Counted from the stretch's first letter, positions 1 through 8,523 are shown. The stretch: DNA of 20,501 bases from Chara braunii (GCA_003427395.1 BFEA01000019.1:1998400-2018900), one strand, 5' to 3'. The notes: generated by a model from the letters alone, not told the origin. Made by a program: numbers and translations.

Positions 1-70
1 AATGGGACCTGCGATTTCAGTAAATGTTTCCCTTTTTCTTTAACATTGCTGTAGTCACTGTAGTGGTTAG

Positions 71-96
71 TTTTTTTTTTTTTTTTTTTTTTTTTT
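71..96. repeat. poly(T) tract
   Basis: Uninterrupted run of 26 T. It could be the tail of a minus-strand retroposon, but I recognise no body next to it. The surrounding 100-230 is T-rich and non-coding. Confidence 0.9.
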
Positions 97-239
97 CCCA
101 GGTTGTTGTAGAGGCTGGATATCAATCGCGTACAAATTCGGAGTTCAGACATTTCTTTTATTTGTTTTTTTTATTTTTTTTTTATTTTTTTATTTGCTTT
201 TCTTTTCCCTTTATATTGACGTGGTGGGAAGTTGTTGCC

Positions 240-311
240 GAGCACGCGGAGTGCTCGAAACTCAAACAACATCATCTGCAGTGGTGGGAAGAAGCCAGGT
301 AAGAAGGGGAG
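240..311 (+). repeat. Direct repeat, copy 1
   Basis: About 72 bp repeated near 473-546. The shared core runs from GAGCACGC through AACTCAAACAACATCATCTG and then GTGGGA..GAAG.CAGGT. The copies differ by point changes and a short indel, so the duplication is old. No coding potential is recognised. Confidence 0.8.
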
Positions 312-398
312 AAGCAGGCCGATAGCCAAGACCTCGATCCTGGCAGTTCTCTTACCACCGCCAGGATAGTGGACTTGTCACAGGGCTTCCCCCCACCC

Positions 399-438
399 CC
401 CCCAAAAAAAAAAAAGAAAAAAAAAAAGAAAAAAAAAA
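399..438. repeat. A-rich tract between the direct repeats
   Basis: Interrupted poly(A) with single G interruptions, preceded by a C-rich run. It resembles a decayed retroposon tail, but no body is recognised upstream. Confidence 0.7.
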
Positions 439-472
439 GGGGGTAGTAAAGGAAAAAAATGGTAAAGTTGAG

Positions 473-546
473 GAGCACGCAAAGTGGTTGAACTCAAACA
501 ACATCATCTGGTGGGACGAAGTCAGGTGAGACGGTGAGAAGGGGTA
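473..546 (+). repeat. Direct repeat, copy 2
   Basis: Second copy of the 240-311 repeat, offset about 234 bp. The A-rich tract lies between the two copies, as in a segmental duplication or an insertion flanked by old duplicated sequence. Confidence 0.8.
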
Positions 547-688
547 GTAGAGCGAAAAAAAAAGGTAAGCAAGAGAGAAAAACGACTCTCAGACTCTGTA
601 GGTTAGTATTTCCTTTTCCCATAAAAAGACGGGGGATCATGCATAAATTAATGACATAACAGGGACGGAGGGTTTGGCTGGGGTTGAA

Positions 689-730
689 GTTGTTTTGTCG
701 GAGATTTGAGTTCTTTTGTCGGAGATTTGC
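689..730. repeat. 21-bp tandem duplication (2 copies)
   Basis: The unit GTTSTTTTGTCGGAGATTTG plus one base occurs twice in tandem, with one internal difference and a different final base. The remainder of 550-840 shows nothing recognisable. Confidence 0.8.
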
Positions 731-840
731 CCTCCCCTCGCGATAAACAGAGCCTTGATGATAGAAGCTGACATATCACCCCATCAATGCTGGAGTGGGT
801 GTCCGCGGATGTCTGATTGACAACAACAGTTACAGTAACT

Positions 841-1228
841 ATGTTTGATTGGCACGGGGGGAGGGTGGAGGAAGGGATGAGGAATATGTTGCAGGTCATC
901 TGGGAGTTGGAGGAGGGGCTAGCTTTGCAATGTGACGGTCTCTTAGATGGTCAACAGGAGGACACTCTGAAGCGGTGTTGCTATGACATCTTCGAGGAGG
1001 GGCAAGATGTGTATGCAGCGCTGGAGGAGGAGTGGTACCTGCACTTAGAGACGGAAGATGAAGATAATACTGACGCACGCATCATCAGCTGTGATGAGCT
1101 TGAGGAGGGCCAAGCTCGTGTTGATAACGTCCTCGCTATTGACAAACACGCCAACAACAACAACACATTCGTGCAAGTCCGTGGTGCAAACATAGGGATC
1201 GTGAGCTCGGGCGCGTGCGACAACAACG

Positions 1229-1276
<48 letters not shown>

Positions 1277-1461
1277 ACAACAACAACCCCAACAGCAACC
1301 ACGAAGCAGGGATCGTGGGCGCCAGCAACACCATGACTGTTGCGCATGACACTGGTACAAGCGTGGGAATTGTGAGTTCGTGCAAGCCAGATTACAACAA
1401 CAATAACAACAACAACAGCAACAACAAAAACAACATCAATAATACCGACAACGACGGTTTG
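841..1461 (+). CDS. Candidate exon: acidic, Asn-rich hypothetical protein
   Basis: Unrecognised. From ATG 841 the frame is open to 1647 (268 codons). It starts MFDWHGG, continues with about 90 residues rich in Glu and Asp with predicted helical character (for example KRCCYDIFEEGQDVYAALEE), then carries two Asn runs encoded by (AAC)n. Short repeats of the type (I/V)GIVSS precede the Asn runs, so this half looks internally duplicated. A strong splice-donor string GTAAGT begins at 1462 and the DNA beyond it is C/T- then G-rich, so I infer that the exon ends at 1461. Upstream, TTACAG near 831-836 could be an acceptor, so the ATG need not be the true start. Downstream in the same frame, at 1591, FDGHGG recurs. 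FDGHGG matches the metal-binding motif of PP2C phosphatases, but no other PP2C motif is visible and I do not assign that function. Confidence 0.4.
1221..1275 (+). repeat. (AAC)n microsatellite inside the candidate exon
   Basis: Long CAA/AAC trinucleotide run encoding poly-Asn in the frame of the 841-1461 candidate exon. A shorter, interrupted run lies at about 1394-1440. Confidence 0.9.
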
Positions 1462-1960
1462 GTAAGTGTGGTAGGGGTTTGCGTTCTCTCCCCCTCCCCC
1501 TTCTCTCCCCCACTGTTCATTCTCCTTTGCAATCGTGTTGATGACCCGGGGGGAGGGCGAGAGGGCTGTTTGAATGGTTCGTTCAGTGTATTCGATGGGC
1601 ATGGGGGAGAGCTAGGGGTGGGATGGGTGCGCGAGGGGGTGGGATAGATATTGGATTGTCTTACCACATCTGTTGGTTGCCACGTGGTAATAGGGCAGTT
1701 CTAGCCACGTGCCAACAGGGTACGAGTCATTAGGGCCTGCAAATGCGATGTCTGGTTTCTTGTCAGGTGGCGGGGACAGGAAGTGCCGGGGGAAGCAGCG
1801 CTACGGATTTTTTTGTGTGTGACTCGTTTGGGTTCCGCCACGTGGCCATTAGGTTTTTAGCTTTTAGGAAGGCCGGCTCTGATTGCCCCTTCTGCTCATG
1901 GTGCTGTACGGTTTTTGGGTGGTAGATGAGTATTTCAGGGTAGGGTATGAATCCATGCTT

Positions 1961-2125
1961 GGGTGGGCAGTCAATCCCCTCTATTGAGGGTAATCAATGT
2001 TGCTCACTAGTTACACATGCGTGCCTGCGTTGCCGCTCAGACGAATTGCTGCGTTTATATCGGGGTGGCCACGTGGCATGCCTATATGACTTCGATTTTT
2101 TGCTAAGCTACCCAGGGGGTCATAT
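1961..2125 (+). mobile_element. SINE-like retroposon, 5' portion only (copy 1)
   Basis: Matches the head of the longer copy at 2318. GGGCAG is followed by CCCTC-TATT-GAGGG (5-bp stem), then GTGGCCACGTGGCATGC and a TATATGACTTC block. It diverges before the 3' hairpin and has no poly(A), so the copy is truncated at its 3' end or overwritten. Confidence 0.55.
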
Positions 2126-2317
2126 CCCTGTGGTATAAACACTAGGACTCGCCACGTGGCAGGCAAGGCGGTGCAATGGGGGTACCACGGCTCTGCTACG
2201 TGTGTGTTTTTAGCGATAGTTTCCCTATAATTTGGATTGTCTCCTCCCCTCCTCACAGTGCTGCAAGATTTGATTACACGATGAGGATTTCTGAGTAGGG
2301 ATATGATCTTACAGAGT

Positions 2318-2596
2318 GATGGGCAGCCGATCCCTCGGTTGAGGGCAACCGATGCTGCTCATTAGGCTAACGCTGCGTGCCCGCGTGTCGGTGCATGTAC
2401 TTTTCTCGTTTACAGTAGGATGGACACGTGGCATGCTTATATGATTTCTGGCTGTTCATAGGGACGCTGGACCCATTTTCCAGCAGGTGTCGCTCCCCAC
2501 CAATAGATGGAGCCTCCCCGAGCATGCTAGAGGCGTCTGCTCTTATCAGCGCTCCTAGCATTCACTCGGGTTGTTCCGGTGAAAAAAAAAAAAAAA
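2318..2596 (+). mobile_element. SINE-like hairpin retroposon with poly(A) (copy 2, longest)
   Basis: The most complete copy, about 279 bp. It has a head hairpin CCCTC-GGTT-GAGGG, a block with CACGTGGCATGC, the block GGGACGCTGGACCC..TTCCAGCAGGTG, CTCCCCACCAATAGATGGAG, and a terminal hairpin. The hairpin stems ATGCTAGAGGCG and CGCTCCTAGCAT pair with 10 Watson-Crick, one wobble and one mismatch around the loop TCTGCTCTTATCAG. It ends in 15 A. I see no tRNA-type A/B box, so calling it a SINE rests on size, dispersion and tail. No clear target duplication is visible. Confidence 0.65.
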
Positions 2597-2861
2597 GGCA
2601 TGTAAGAATGGTGGTTTTACCCGGCATCGGACTTTGATGATAAGAGCTTAGACCAAAGTGAGATAAGATTCCTGGGGGTGGGTCGCGATGAAGTCATGAT
2701 GTGGTGACGACTCCGCTGTCCTCAGACCTCAGATATTGCGTGCGTACAACAACAACGGCATCGAACAACTGACAGTCTATAGCGGAGTGTAATCCGATGC
2801 TACGTGGTTAACTTTTTCGTTACGGAAGCAACAATAGTCGTAGGGGATGGGCTGCCTGGGG

Positions 2862-2939
2862 GTGCTAGAGGTGGCTGATTATATCAACACCTCTAGCATC
2901 ACCAGGGGTGGTTTAAAAAAAAAAAAAAAAAAAAAAAAA
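2862..2939 (+). mobile_element. SINE-like retroposon, 3' hairpin end (copy 3)
   Basis: A 5'-truncated copy consisting of the terminal hairpin and tail. The stem GGTGCTAGAGGTG pairs with CACCTCTAGCATC (12 Watson-Crick plus one G-T wobble) around a diverged loop GCTGATTATATCAA, followed by 25 A. Confidence 0.65.
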
Positions 2940-3269
2940 GATGTGACTACAGTATCCCCCTGGCGCTGCTGATTGTCCACCACTTCACTTGCATTGCGTT
3001 GTGGAGGAAAGTGGAGGATTATCATGCTTTAATCTCCATCTACTGTTTGAGGAGGAGAGTTTACTTGGCGCCACGTGGCAGGCACACTCGTTGCGGGAGA
3101 TTACAACACAGTAGGTCGGCCCGCACTTGTAGAATTTTCTGAAGAGTTTTGGACGGCATTAATCGACGGTTTCAGTAGGGGCGGGGTGCTTGTTCAGAAG
3201 CTTATCGTTTCGGGTCGGGCGGGCATGCCCTTGATAAACGCACAAAAGCATAAAAGCATACACAACAAT

Positions 3270-3344
3270 CACGAATGTAGTGCTGTCTGCTCTTATCAGC
3301 AGCACTAGCACGTGAAGAGAGTTAAAAAAAAAAAAAAAAAAAAA
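3270..3344 (+). mobile_element. SINE-like retroposon, 3' hairpin end (copy 4)
   Basis: AGTGCTG pairs with CAGCACT around the conserved loop TCTGCTCTTATCAG. CACG and CGTG pair outside an internal bulge. The tail is 21 A followed by GAAGAAG. Confidence 0.65.
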
Positions 3345-3507
3345 GAAGAAGCTGAAAAGGGAATGGGATGGGAGGGTGAGTGGGGAGTTATTCTGATTGG
3401 AGGGGTCGGGGGGCTCTCTCTCACTACAGCCATGTAGACCAGCTGGATAGATGATTAATGGGTTGTCAACTTGTCACCATGTAACGGTACACCCGCTAGT
3501 TCAGCCT

Positions 3508-3739
3508 GATGGGCAGTTAATCCCCTCGTCCGAGGGCAATCAATGTTGTCGTCATCTATAATTTACAACTTGCTCCAATTATTTTGTGATTGGGACGCTG
3601 GACCCGTTTTCCAGCTGGTGCAGCTCCCCACCAATAGATTGGAGCCATCTATGACAGGGAGCCTACTACTATTGGAGGATGATCTTACCACCTCCAATAA
3701 TAGGCATCTCATGGATGTTCTCACAAAAAAAAAAAAAAA
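3508..3739 (+). mobile_element. SINE-like retroposon with an unrelated 3' stem (copy 5)
   Basis: Keeps the head (GATGGGCAG, CCCTC-GTCC-GAGGG, GGGCAATCAATG) and the middle (GGGACGCTGGACCCGTTTTCCAGC, CTCCCCACCAATAGAT). The terminal stem is entirely different in sequence: TATTGGAGG pairs with CCTCCAATA, and GCCTA with TAGGC outside a small asymmetry. The loop ATGATCTTACCA still resembles the usual GCTCTTATCA. The tail is 15 A. Confidence 0.65.
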
Positions 3740-3808
3740 GAACTTGAAAGAAGTGTAGATGTATAGTCGGTGCTTTTCGACATTATTGTTCAGAAAAGGC
3801 AAGTTATC

Positions 3809-3876
3809 AGGGTCTCCTATTAATCGCTTTTCTTTTTTTTTAGGGTCTCCTGTTGATCACTTTTCTTTCTTCTTCT
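3809..3876. repeat. 33-bp tandem duplication
   Basis: AGGGTCTCCT, then a TTRATCRCTTTTCTTT block, occurs twice in tandem and runs directly into the (TTC)n tract that follows. Confidence 0.75.
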
Positions 3877-3927
3877 TCTTCTTCTTCTTCTTCTTCTTCT
3901 TCTTCTTCTTCTTCTTCTTCTTCTTCT
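3866..3927. repeat. (TTC)n microsatellite
   Basis: About 20 uninterrupted TTC units followed by T-rich DNA. Confidence 0.95.
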
Positions 3928-3950
3928 TTTTTCTTTTTTTTCTTTTTGTG

Positions 3951-3978
3951 GTTTAGGGTTTAGGAATTAGGGTTTACT
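3951..3978. repeat. Short telomere-like motif cluster
   Basis: GGTTTAGGGTTTAGG is followed by ATTAGGGTTTA. This is the plant-type telomere unit TTTAGGG in two to three degenerate copies, equivalent to telo-box sequence. It is far too short to be a telomere. Similar single motifs occur near 17505 and 17586. Confidence 0.6.
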
Positions 3979-4092
3979 ACGTTAGCTTCATCAAGTTGTC
4001 CATACTCCACTCTTCTGTCAGTCAGTCGGTCGGGATGTGTATTGCTGCACCGGGCTGGTTGCTGGTTGGCAAGTCTCTGTTGCTATTGTTTT

Positions 4093-4131
4093 GTGTTTTC
4101 TAGTGTTTTCTAGTGTTTTCTAGTGTTTGAC
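4093..4131. repeat. 11-bp tandem repeat (3 copies plus partial)
   Basis: GTGTTTTCTAG is repeated three times at 4093, 4104 and 4115, followed by GTGTTTG. Confidence 0.95.
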
Positions 4132-4439
4132 TTTGACTATAGCAGCCGAAGGCCCGATGGTGCAGTACTGCTGATTGTTAGTTGCAGTGGAGAGGGGTAA
4201 GTAACTTAGTACCAAAAAAAAAAAAAAAAAAAAAAAATCATGTTGGCTGGGGTAAGTGTCAGCATGGTTGGACAGACTGCTGCCATATCTCAGTGGGTCA
4301 CAATTCTCAGGCTGTAGTGCAATAAAGAGCCACATCCTACGTAATAGCGATGGCTTATTGGTGAACTGAATTCTATCGTGAACTGCGTTTTTTTTTTCTT
4401 TTTCTTCGCTTTGCCTAAATTGTTGTTGCAGCCGCAAGC

Positions 4440-4551
4440 TACCGTCGTCACCCGAATAGAACGGCCCGTCATTATTATAGCCGTACTTGATGCAACTTTC
4501 AGTCCAGATACGGCCATAATTACCGGGCATTGTATTCGGGTGACGACGCTA
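4440..4551. mobile_element. TA-flanked foldback MITE, 108 bp
   Basis: CGTCGTCACCCGAATA at 4443-4458 is a perfect inverted match to 4533-4548. Pairing continues inward (GCCCG..ATTAT..GCCGTA against TACGGCCATAATTACCGGGC) with small indels, so nearly the whole element folds back. TA lies immediately outside both ends (4440-4441 and 4550-4551), the target preference of Tc1/mariner-type elements. No transposase is encoded, so this is a non-autonomous element. Confidence 0.7.
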
Positions 4552-4624
4552 GTTGTTAGTACTTGTGAGGCATTGTTACAGGTGCAGGGATGGATGCTTC
4601 ACTGCTAAGATACACACAAGTGGT

Positions 4625-4628
<4 letters not shown>

Positions 4629-4662
<34 letters not shown>

Positions 4663-4756
4663 CAGCTCCATCGAATACATCTTTACAAATCTTTCCATTT
4701 GAAAAGAGGACACCACTGTGCTGGAGAACGGGTCCAGCGTCCCATAGCTGGCACCA
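4629..4756 (-). mobile_element. Diverged SINE-like retroposon, minus strand
   Basis: Starts with 30 T (the reversed poly(A)). At 4719-4745 it carries GTGCTGGAGAACGGGTCCAG then CGTCCC, the reverse complement of the family's GGGACGCTGGACCC..TCCAGCAC block. The terminal hairpin region is not recognisable. Confidence 0.5.
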
Positions 4757-4996
4757 CCACTTTCAGATTCTGAGGAACGGGTCGAAACCTGAACCTGAAA
4801 TTAGGGTTTGGGGGTCAAATTTTATGTTTTTTTTTTTTCCCTTCTTCGAAGTTCGTGCTGTTGATTGTGACTTGGGGAGAAACGGTAATTAGAATTGATT
4901 TTTCATTTCAATTCTATTTTCGGTATTTGTGTGCCTTCCGCTGTGTATTCTTTTCTTTTTTTTTTTTTTTTTCTTTTTTTTTCGAACTCTTGCAGT

Positions 4997-5036
4997 TGCC
5001 TGCCAGCATTGATTACCCTGGAAGCCCAGAGGATTG
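4997..5036 (+). repeat. Dispersed 40-bp repeat, copy 1
   Basis: GCCTGCCAGCATTGATT followed by CCTGGAAGCCCAGAGGATTGA. A close copy is at 5620-5658. Identity of the parent element is unknown. Confidence 0.75.
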
Positions 5037-5337
5037 AGGTGTGGATTGCTCCGTCCAACGGTCGCTTGTCATTGCACACGTGTATGGGAACGTGTGGATG
5101 CCATTTTGATTCTCTCGTTTCAATCAGGCACATAACAGTTGGTTATCAGCAGGAAACAACAAAGAAGTACGTCCGCCCACCCGGATAGTGAGTTTCGTCT
5201 CGGGCGTTGTGATGGGCAGCCGTTAAGATGCTCCATCCATTTGGTCATTAGCTACAGCTTGTAGTCGCGGGCTCGTTATCCCAGATAGCAGTGGCAGTGT
5301 CCTCCTACCCCTACGGTCTGCTGTGTAGACATGGCTA

Positions 5338-5480
5338 TTATCTGATATCTGCTGTGTATGGGAGGAGGCGTGAGACTTGGTCGTTGGAACTCGAGAACAG
5401 ACGGCGACTGTCCAGAAGAGTTGGCAAATTGACATGGAGATGTTAGCCAAGCGGCTGCTAGTATCTGATATCTGCTGCAC
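5338..5480. repeat. Direct repeat of TATCTGATATCTGCTG
   Basis: The 16-mer TATCTGATATCTGCTG occurs near 5339 and again near 5462. No gene is recognised in 5040-5860. Confidence 0.7.
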
Positions 5481-5619
5481 GAGCCGCCACAGGGAATCAT
5501 CAATGAGTGAGTGTTGACAAGAAGGTAGCCGATGCTTTGAGGCTGTAGCTGCATCCTGGCCATGCCATCGAAAGTAGTGGGAGTAACTTTCGTTGAAAAT
5601 CGGATGGTGTCTGGAGGGT

Positions 5620-5658
5620 GCCCGCCAGCATTGATTGCTCTGGAATCCAGAGGATTGA
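5620..5658 (+). repeat. Dispersed 40-bp repeat, copy 2
   Basis: GCCCGCCAGCATTGATT followed by CTCTGGAATCCAGAGGATTGA, matching 4997-5036. This copy also contains a short palindrome (CTCTGGAATCCAGAG). Confidence 0.75.
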
Positions 5659-5862
5659 CTGAGCAGGTAAGAACATGAGTGATATGCTTTATCGGTGGTA
5701 AAACAAAATGATCATGGATATTATGCCTAGTACCAAGAAGGAAAGGATGATGATTGGTGAAGTTTAATAGTTTATGCCAAAATACGTCACCGTTTTGATG
5801 AACTCGTTTGTCCTAAAAAAGATTTGCTGCAGATTGAAGATTTGGGAGTCAGTTGGAGTCGA

Positions 5863-6195
5863 TCTAGCCACCGTTGTGATGATGCCGTTCCGCCTGATGT
5901 AGCCGCGTTGACCGAGTGCTTCCCATCCGACGGTGTGGAGAGTTTTGTGCCGTTGGGCTAGTCAATCTAGCCACCGTTGTGATGATGCGGTTCCGCCTGA
6001 TGTAGCCGCGTTGACCAAGTGCTTCCCATCCGACGGTGTGAGAGTTTTGTGTCGTTGGGCTAGTCAATCTAGCCACCGTTGTGGTGATGCGGTTCCGCCT
6101 GATGTAGCCGCGTTGACCGAGTGCTTCCCATCCGACGGTGTGGAGAGTTTTGTGTCGTTGGGCTAGTCAATCTAGCCACCGTTGTGGTGATGTGA
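5863..6195. repeat. 103-bp tandem repeat, 3 copies plus a partial fourth
   Basis: Units begin at 5863, 5966, 6068 and 6171, each with TCTAGCCACCGTTGTG. Spacings are 103, 102 and 103 bp. The second unit lost one G in GTGGAGAG and units differ by a few substitutions. The 1-bp deletion breaks any shared frame, and the six-frame readings look like nothing known, so it is a minisatellite rather than a coding repeat. Confidence 0.93.
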
Positions 6196-6521
6196 CCTCG
6201 CCCTTTGTGACAATTGATCCTCCTCATGATGGAACGAGCGTGAACAAACCTGATACGATTAATCCCAGTCGGCTAAGAGAGGCAAGCAGTGCAACTATTT
6301 TCCCTCGCAATCGCAATGCGACAAGGGCTGCTGAAGAGAATGTGAGCGCAGGTGTTAGAGACTCGCGCAAGGACTGCGTGAAGTATGTGTTTTGCAACTA
6401 AACCAGGGATTAAACGATCGACTCTGGAGCGGGTGTTAGACACTAGCAAGGGCTGCAGCAGGTAAATGCAATGAGACCCTAGACACTTGAGAGCGAAGAC
6501 GATAGCGATAAAGAGAACGGG

Positions 6522-6548
6522 ATTGCCTTTGCCTTTGCCTTTGCCTTG
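6522..6548. repeat. (TTTGCC)n hexamer repeat, about 4 units
   Basis: TTGCC and TTTGCC repeated four times in tandem. The surrounding 6200-6700 has no gene I recognise. Confidence 0.85.
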
Positions 6549-6699
6549 AGAGGAGTTGTCGTGCAAAGCAAAAGAGACGGTCACCATGGTTCGCGGATAG
6601 TGACACTTTAGTGGCTTGTGTACGTGGAACATGTCACATCCCCATCCAAAGCTGAAGACGCAATTTGGAGGACGACTCTCACGAACAGTCCAAGCGAGA

Positions 6700-6984
6700 C
6701 TGTAATAACTTCCTTCCGTGGCTCCGCGGCTCCGAATGCCATGCGAGCCAAGCTTCGCCAAACTGCCAGCGCGACGGTTTTTTTTTCTTTCCTTTTCAAT
6801 TGGCGTCACCAGCCATTGTGGTCCGGTAGCCCCAATCAAGGGCCCGCTCCCGATGCTGCAGCGTGTATACAGGGAAGGCCATTTTTTTTGGCCCCAAAGC
6901 CCAAAAAGTTGCAGCGTGTAGCGTGTATACTTCCCTCAAGGGCCCGCTCCCGATGTATGGGCCAAAAAAGTACTGGCGGTTTAT
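6700..6984 (+). mobile_element. TTAA-type MITE relative, left end unclear
   Basis: The right end AGTACTGGCGGT followed by TTAT at 6981-6984 matches the GTACTGGTGGT-TTAA end of the elements at 15201, 15682, 17610 and 19418. Internal CCAGCCATTGTGGTCCGGTAG at 6808-6828 matches the element at 15682. TCAAGGGCCCGCTCCCGAT occurs twice (about 6836 and 6937), so the interior is partly duplicated. No matching left terminus is visible. Confidence 0.5.
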
Positions 6985-7270
6985 AAACTTTATCACACAC
7001 TTTGTCCTCGCCATCATCATTATCGTTGTCATCAACATCATCACCGCCATCATTTGTTTTAGCAGTGTGAGTTTCACCTCGCCTCGACTCCAAGGCCCCT
7101 TGCTACCCTGAATTTCGCGTAGCCCCTACTATTTACTATTCCCCTCCGCGTAACAGCCCCTAGCCCAACCAAGCTACCTTAGTAGCTTGATCGATTCCAT
7201 TCAGTGCGATTCAGTCTGACGGCGAAGTTCCCCATCACTGGCCTGACCATGCATTATCAGAGGGTGCAAG

Positions 7271-7314
<44 letters not shown>
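7271..7314. repeat. poly(A), 44 bases
   Basis: Long uninterrupted A run. No recognisable retroposon body lies directly upstream (7100-7270 shows no family match). Confidence 0.9.
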
Positions 7315-7316
<2 letters not shown>

Positions 7317-7360
7317 CAATGTGCGGTGCTGTCCAAAGTCTGTTCTTTCAAAAAACTACC

Positions 7361-7500
7361 ACGTTCAGGGAAGCTGGACCCGGGGTTTCCAGCAGGTGGT
7401 GGTCCCCACCAACAGACGGAGCCTCCCCGGAAGTGCTAGTACTGTCTGCTCTTACCAGCACACCTAGCACCCGCCCGGGTTGTTCATTAAAAAAAAAAAA
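7361..7500 (+). mobile_element. SINE-like retroposon, 5'-truncated (copy 6)
   Basis: GCTGGACCC..GTTTCCAGCAGGTGGTGG, CCCCACCAACAGACGGAGCC, then a terminal hairpin. GTGCTAG/CTAGCAC is perfect while the loop-proximal part (TACTG against CACAC) is mostly broken. The loop is TCTGCTCTTACCAG. It ends in 12 A followed by an (AAG)n tract to 7535. Confidence 0.65.
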
Positions 7501-7714
7501 GAAGCAGAAGAAGAAGAAGAAGAAGAAGAAGAAGCACTAAAAACTTAAGCATGCCCTCTGGAAAAGGGAAGCAGACTTCTGCCCACCCTGGAGGCTTTAG
7601 GAGGGGGGGGGGGGTGTTCCCACTACCAAAGAGGATTGGATATTAAGCACCTGAATCTGGATGGGATTTGAGCAGAGATATGCAGAAAAGCAGCATATCC
7701 AGCTTCGGTGAACT

Positions 7715-7860
7715 CTCTGCACAGCCGGAGTGCTTTCCAGCAGGTGCTGGTCCCCACCTATAGATGCAGCCTCCCCGACAGTGCTAGCAGCGCCTGTTCT
7801 TATCAGCGCCCCTAGCATTGCCTGGGATTTTTCTGATTAAAAAAAAAAAGAAAAAAAAAA
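7715..7860 (+). mobile_element. SINE-like retroposon, 5'-truncated (copy 7)
   Basis: TTTCCAGCAGGTGCTGGTCC, CCACCTATAGATGCAGCC, then GTGCTAGCAGCG against CGCCCCTAGCAT around CCTGTTCTTATCAG, then an A tail broken by single G. The stem retains the TGCTAG and GCG pairings, with mismatches in between. Confidence 0.65.
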
Positions 7861-7977
7861 GAAGGCAATGTGGTGCTGATTCACAGCTGCATCTGAATTG
7901 CAGTTAACGTTGGCAGACTACCATCTTCCCGCCAACATGACATGGCCTAACCGTTCCAGCTGGTCATAAAATTTACC

Positions 7978-8114
7978 CCAAATACAGCCTTTTTTTTTTT
8001 TTTTTTTTTTTTTTAACNCCCCCCCNCCAGTGTTAGTGGTGCTGATAAGAGCAGACACCACTAGCACCGGGGGAGAGGCTCCATCTATTGGTGGGGAGCT
8101 TCACCAAATACAGC
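7978..8114 (-). mobile_element. SINE-like retroposon with 11-bp target duplication (copy 8)
   Basis: Minus-strand insertion. Poly(T) at 7990-8014, two ambiguous bases (8018, 8026), the hairpin (stem GTGTTAGTGGTG against CACCACTAGCAC, loop CTGATAAGAGCAG), then CTCCATCTATTGGTGGGGAG. CCAAATACAGC flanks both sides (7978-7988 and 8104-8114). A poly(A) tail plus an 11-bp duplication around a 5'-truncated body is the classic outcome of target-primed reverse transcription. It is the best proof that the family mobilises as RNA. Confidence 0.8.
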
Positions 8115-8244
8115 TTTATTCACCCTGTGTTATTTCTGCCGGAAGAGGCTCCCTTCCGTGAGATGCAGCAGCCACCTCTGGTCAGTTGCGAGTCTGTGCC
8201 CTCTGCACTGCCTTTTTTTGGAAATCGGACACGAAGGCGGTGGA

Positions 8245-8440
8245 CTTCACGAGCGAGCTGCAAACCTTGCTCCACGACGCCGACATAAGTGTTAAGACAA
8301 GACGTGCCTTTTTTTGCGTGCGCATAGCACTCCAATCTTCTCACCCTATCTATCCATCTATGTCGCTTCAGCGAGGTAAGAGTTGACATCACGTGCTGAG
8401 CTGCAACCCTTGCACCACGTCAATGCAGGTGTAAGAGGTT
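8245..8440 (+). repeat. Diverged direct repeat, possibly ex-coding
   Basis: GACTTCACGAGCGAGCTGCA..CCTTGCTCCACG at about 8246 and GACATCACGTGCTGAGCTGCA..CCTTGCACCACG at about 8385 align over some 54 bp. The first reads VDFTSELQTLLHDADISVK, while the second reads similarly only after a frame change. It may be a relic of a repeated exon; the protein is not recognised. Confidence 0.4.
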
Positions 8441-8465
8441 GTATCCAGGGTAACGATCTAAGGGG

Positions 8466-8467
<2 letters not shown>

Positions 8468-8523
<56 letters not shown>
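8468..8523. repeat. (GA)n microsatellite
   Basis: About 27 uninterrupted GA units preceded by a G run. Confidence 0.97.

Larger units (their letters stand above)
1679..3079. repeat. G-box-rich repeat field
   Basis: CACGTG occurs at 1681, 1706, 1839, 2070, 2153, 2425 and 3072, mostly as GCCACGTGGC, with another at 3309. Segments around 1837-2125 and 2151-2480 align as diverged copies: each has CACGTG, a stretch resembling GATGAGKATTTC..GTAGGG, a GGGCAG..CCCTC hairpin, then a second CACGTG with CATGC. The G-boxes therefore sit inside a duplicated repeat rather than marking one promoter. I see no gene start nearby that they would control. Confidence 0.7.

Noticed and set aside
817-840. Start of the Asn-rich frame at 817
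   Set aside because: The codon is TTG; the first ATG is at 841, or the exon may begin at an upstream splice acceptor.
1591-1647. PP2C phosphatase call from FDGHGG
   Set aside because: One six-residue motif without other PP2C motifs is not enough; kept only as an observation.
2318-2596. tRNA-derived SINE head
   Set aside because: I could not find convincing A- and B-box promoter motifs, so the origin of the head is left open.
3951-3978. Interstitial telomere
   Set aside because: Only two to three degenerate TTTAGGG units; better described as a short telomere-like motif.
4213-4238. Retroposon tail (poly(A) at 4213)
   Set aside because: No family body is recognisable upstream; it could be a simple homopolymer.
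5863-6195. CRISPR-like array
   Set aside because: The 103-bp units are contiguous with no spacers, in a eukaryotic context; an ordinary minisatellite.
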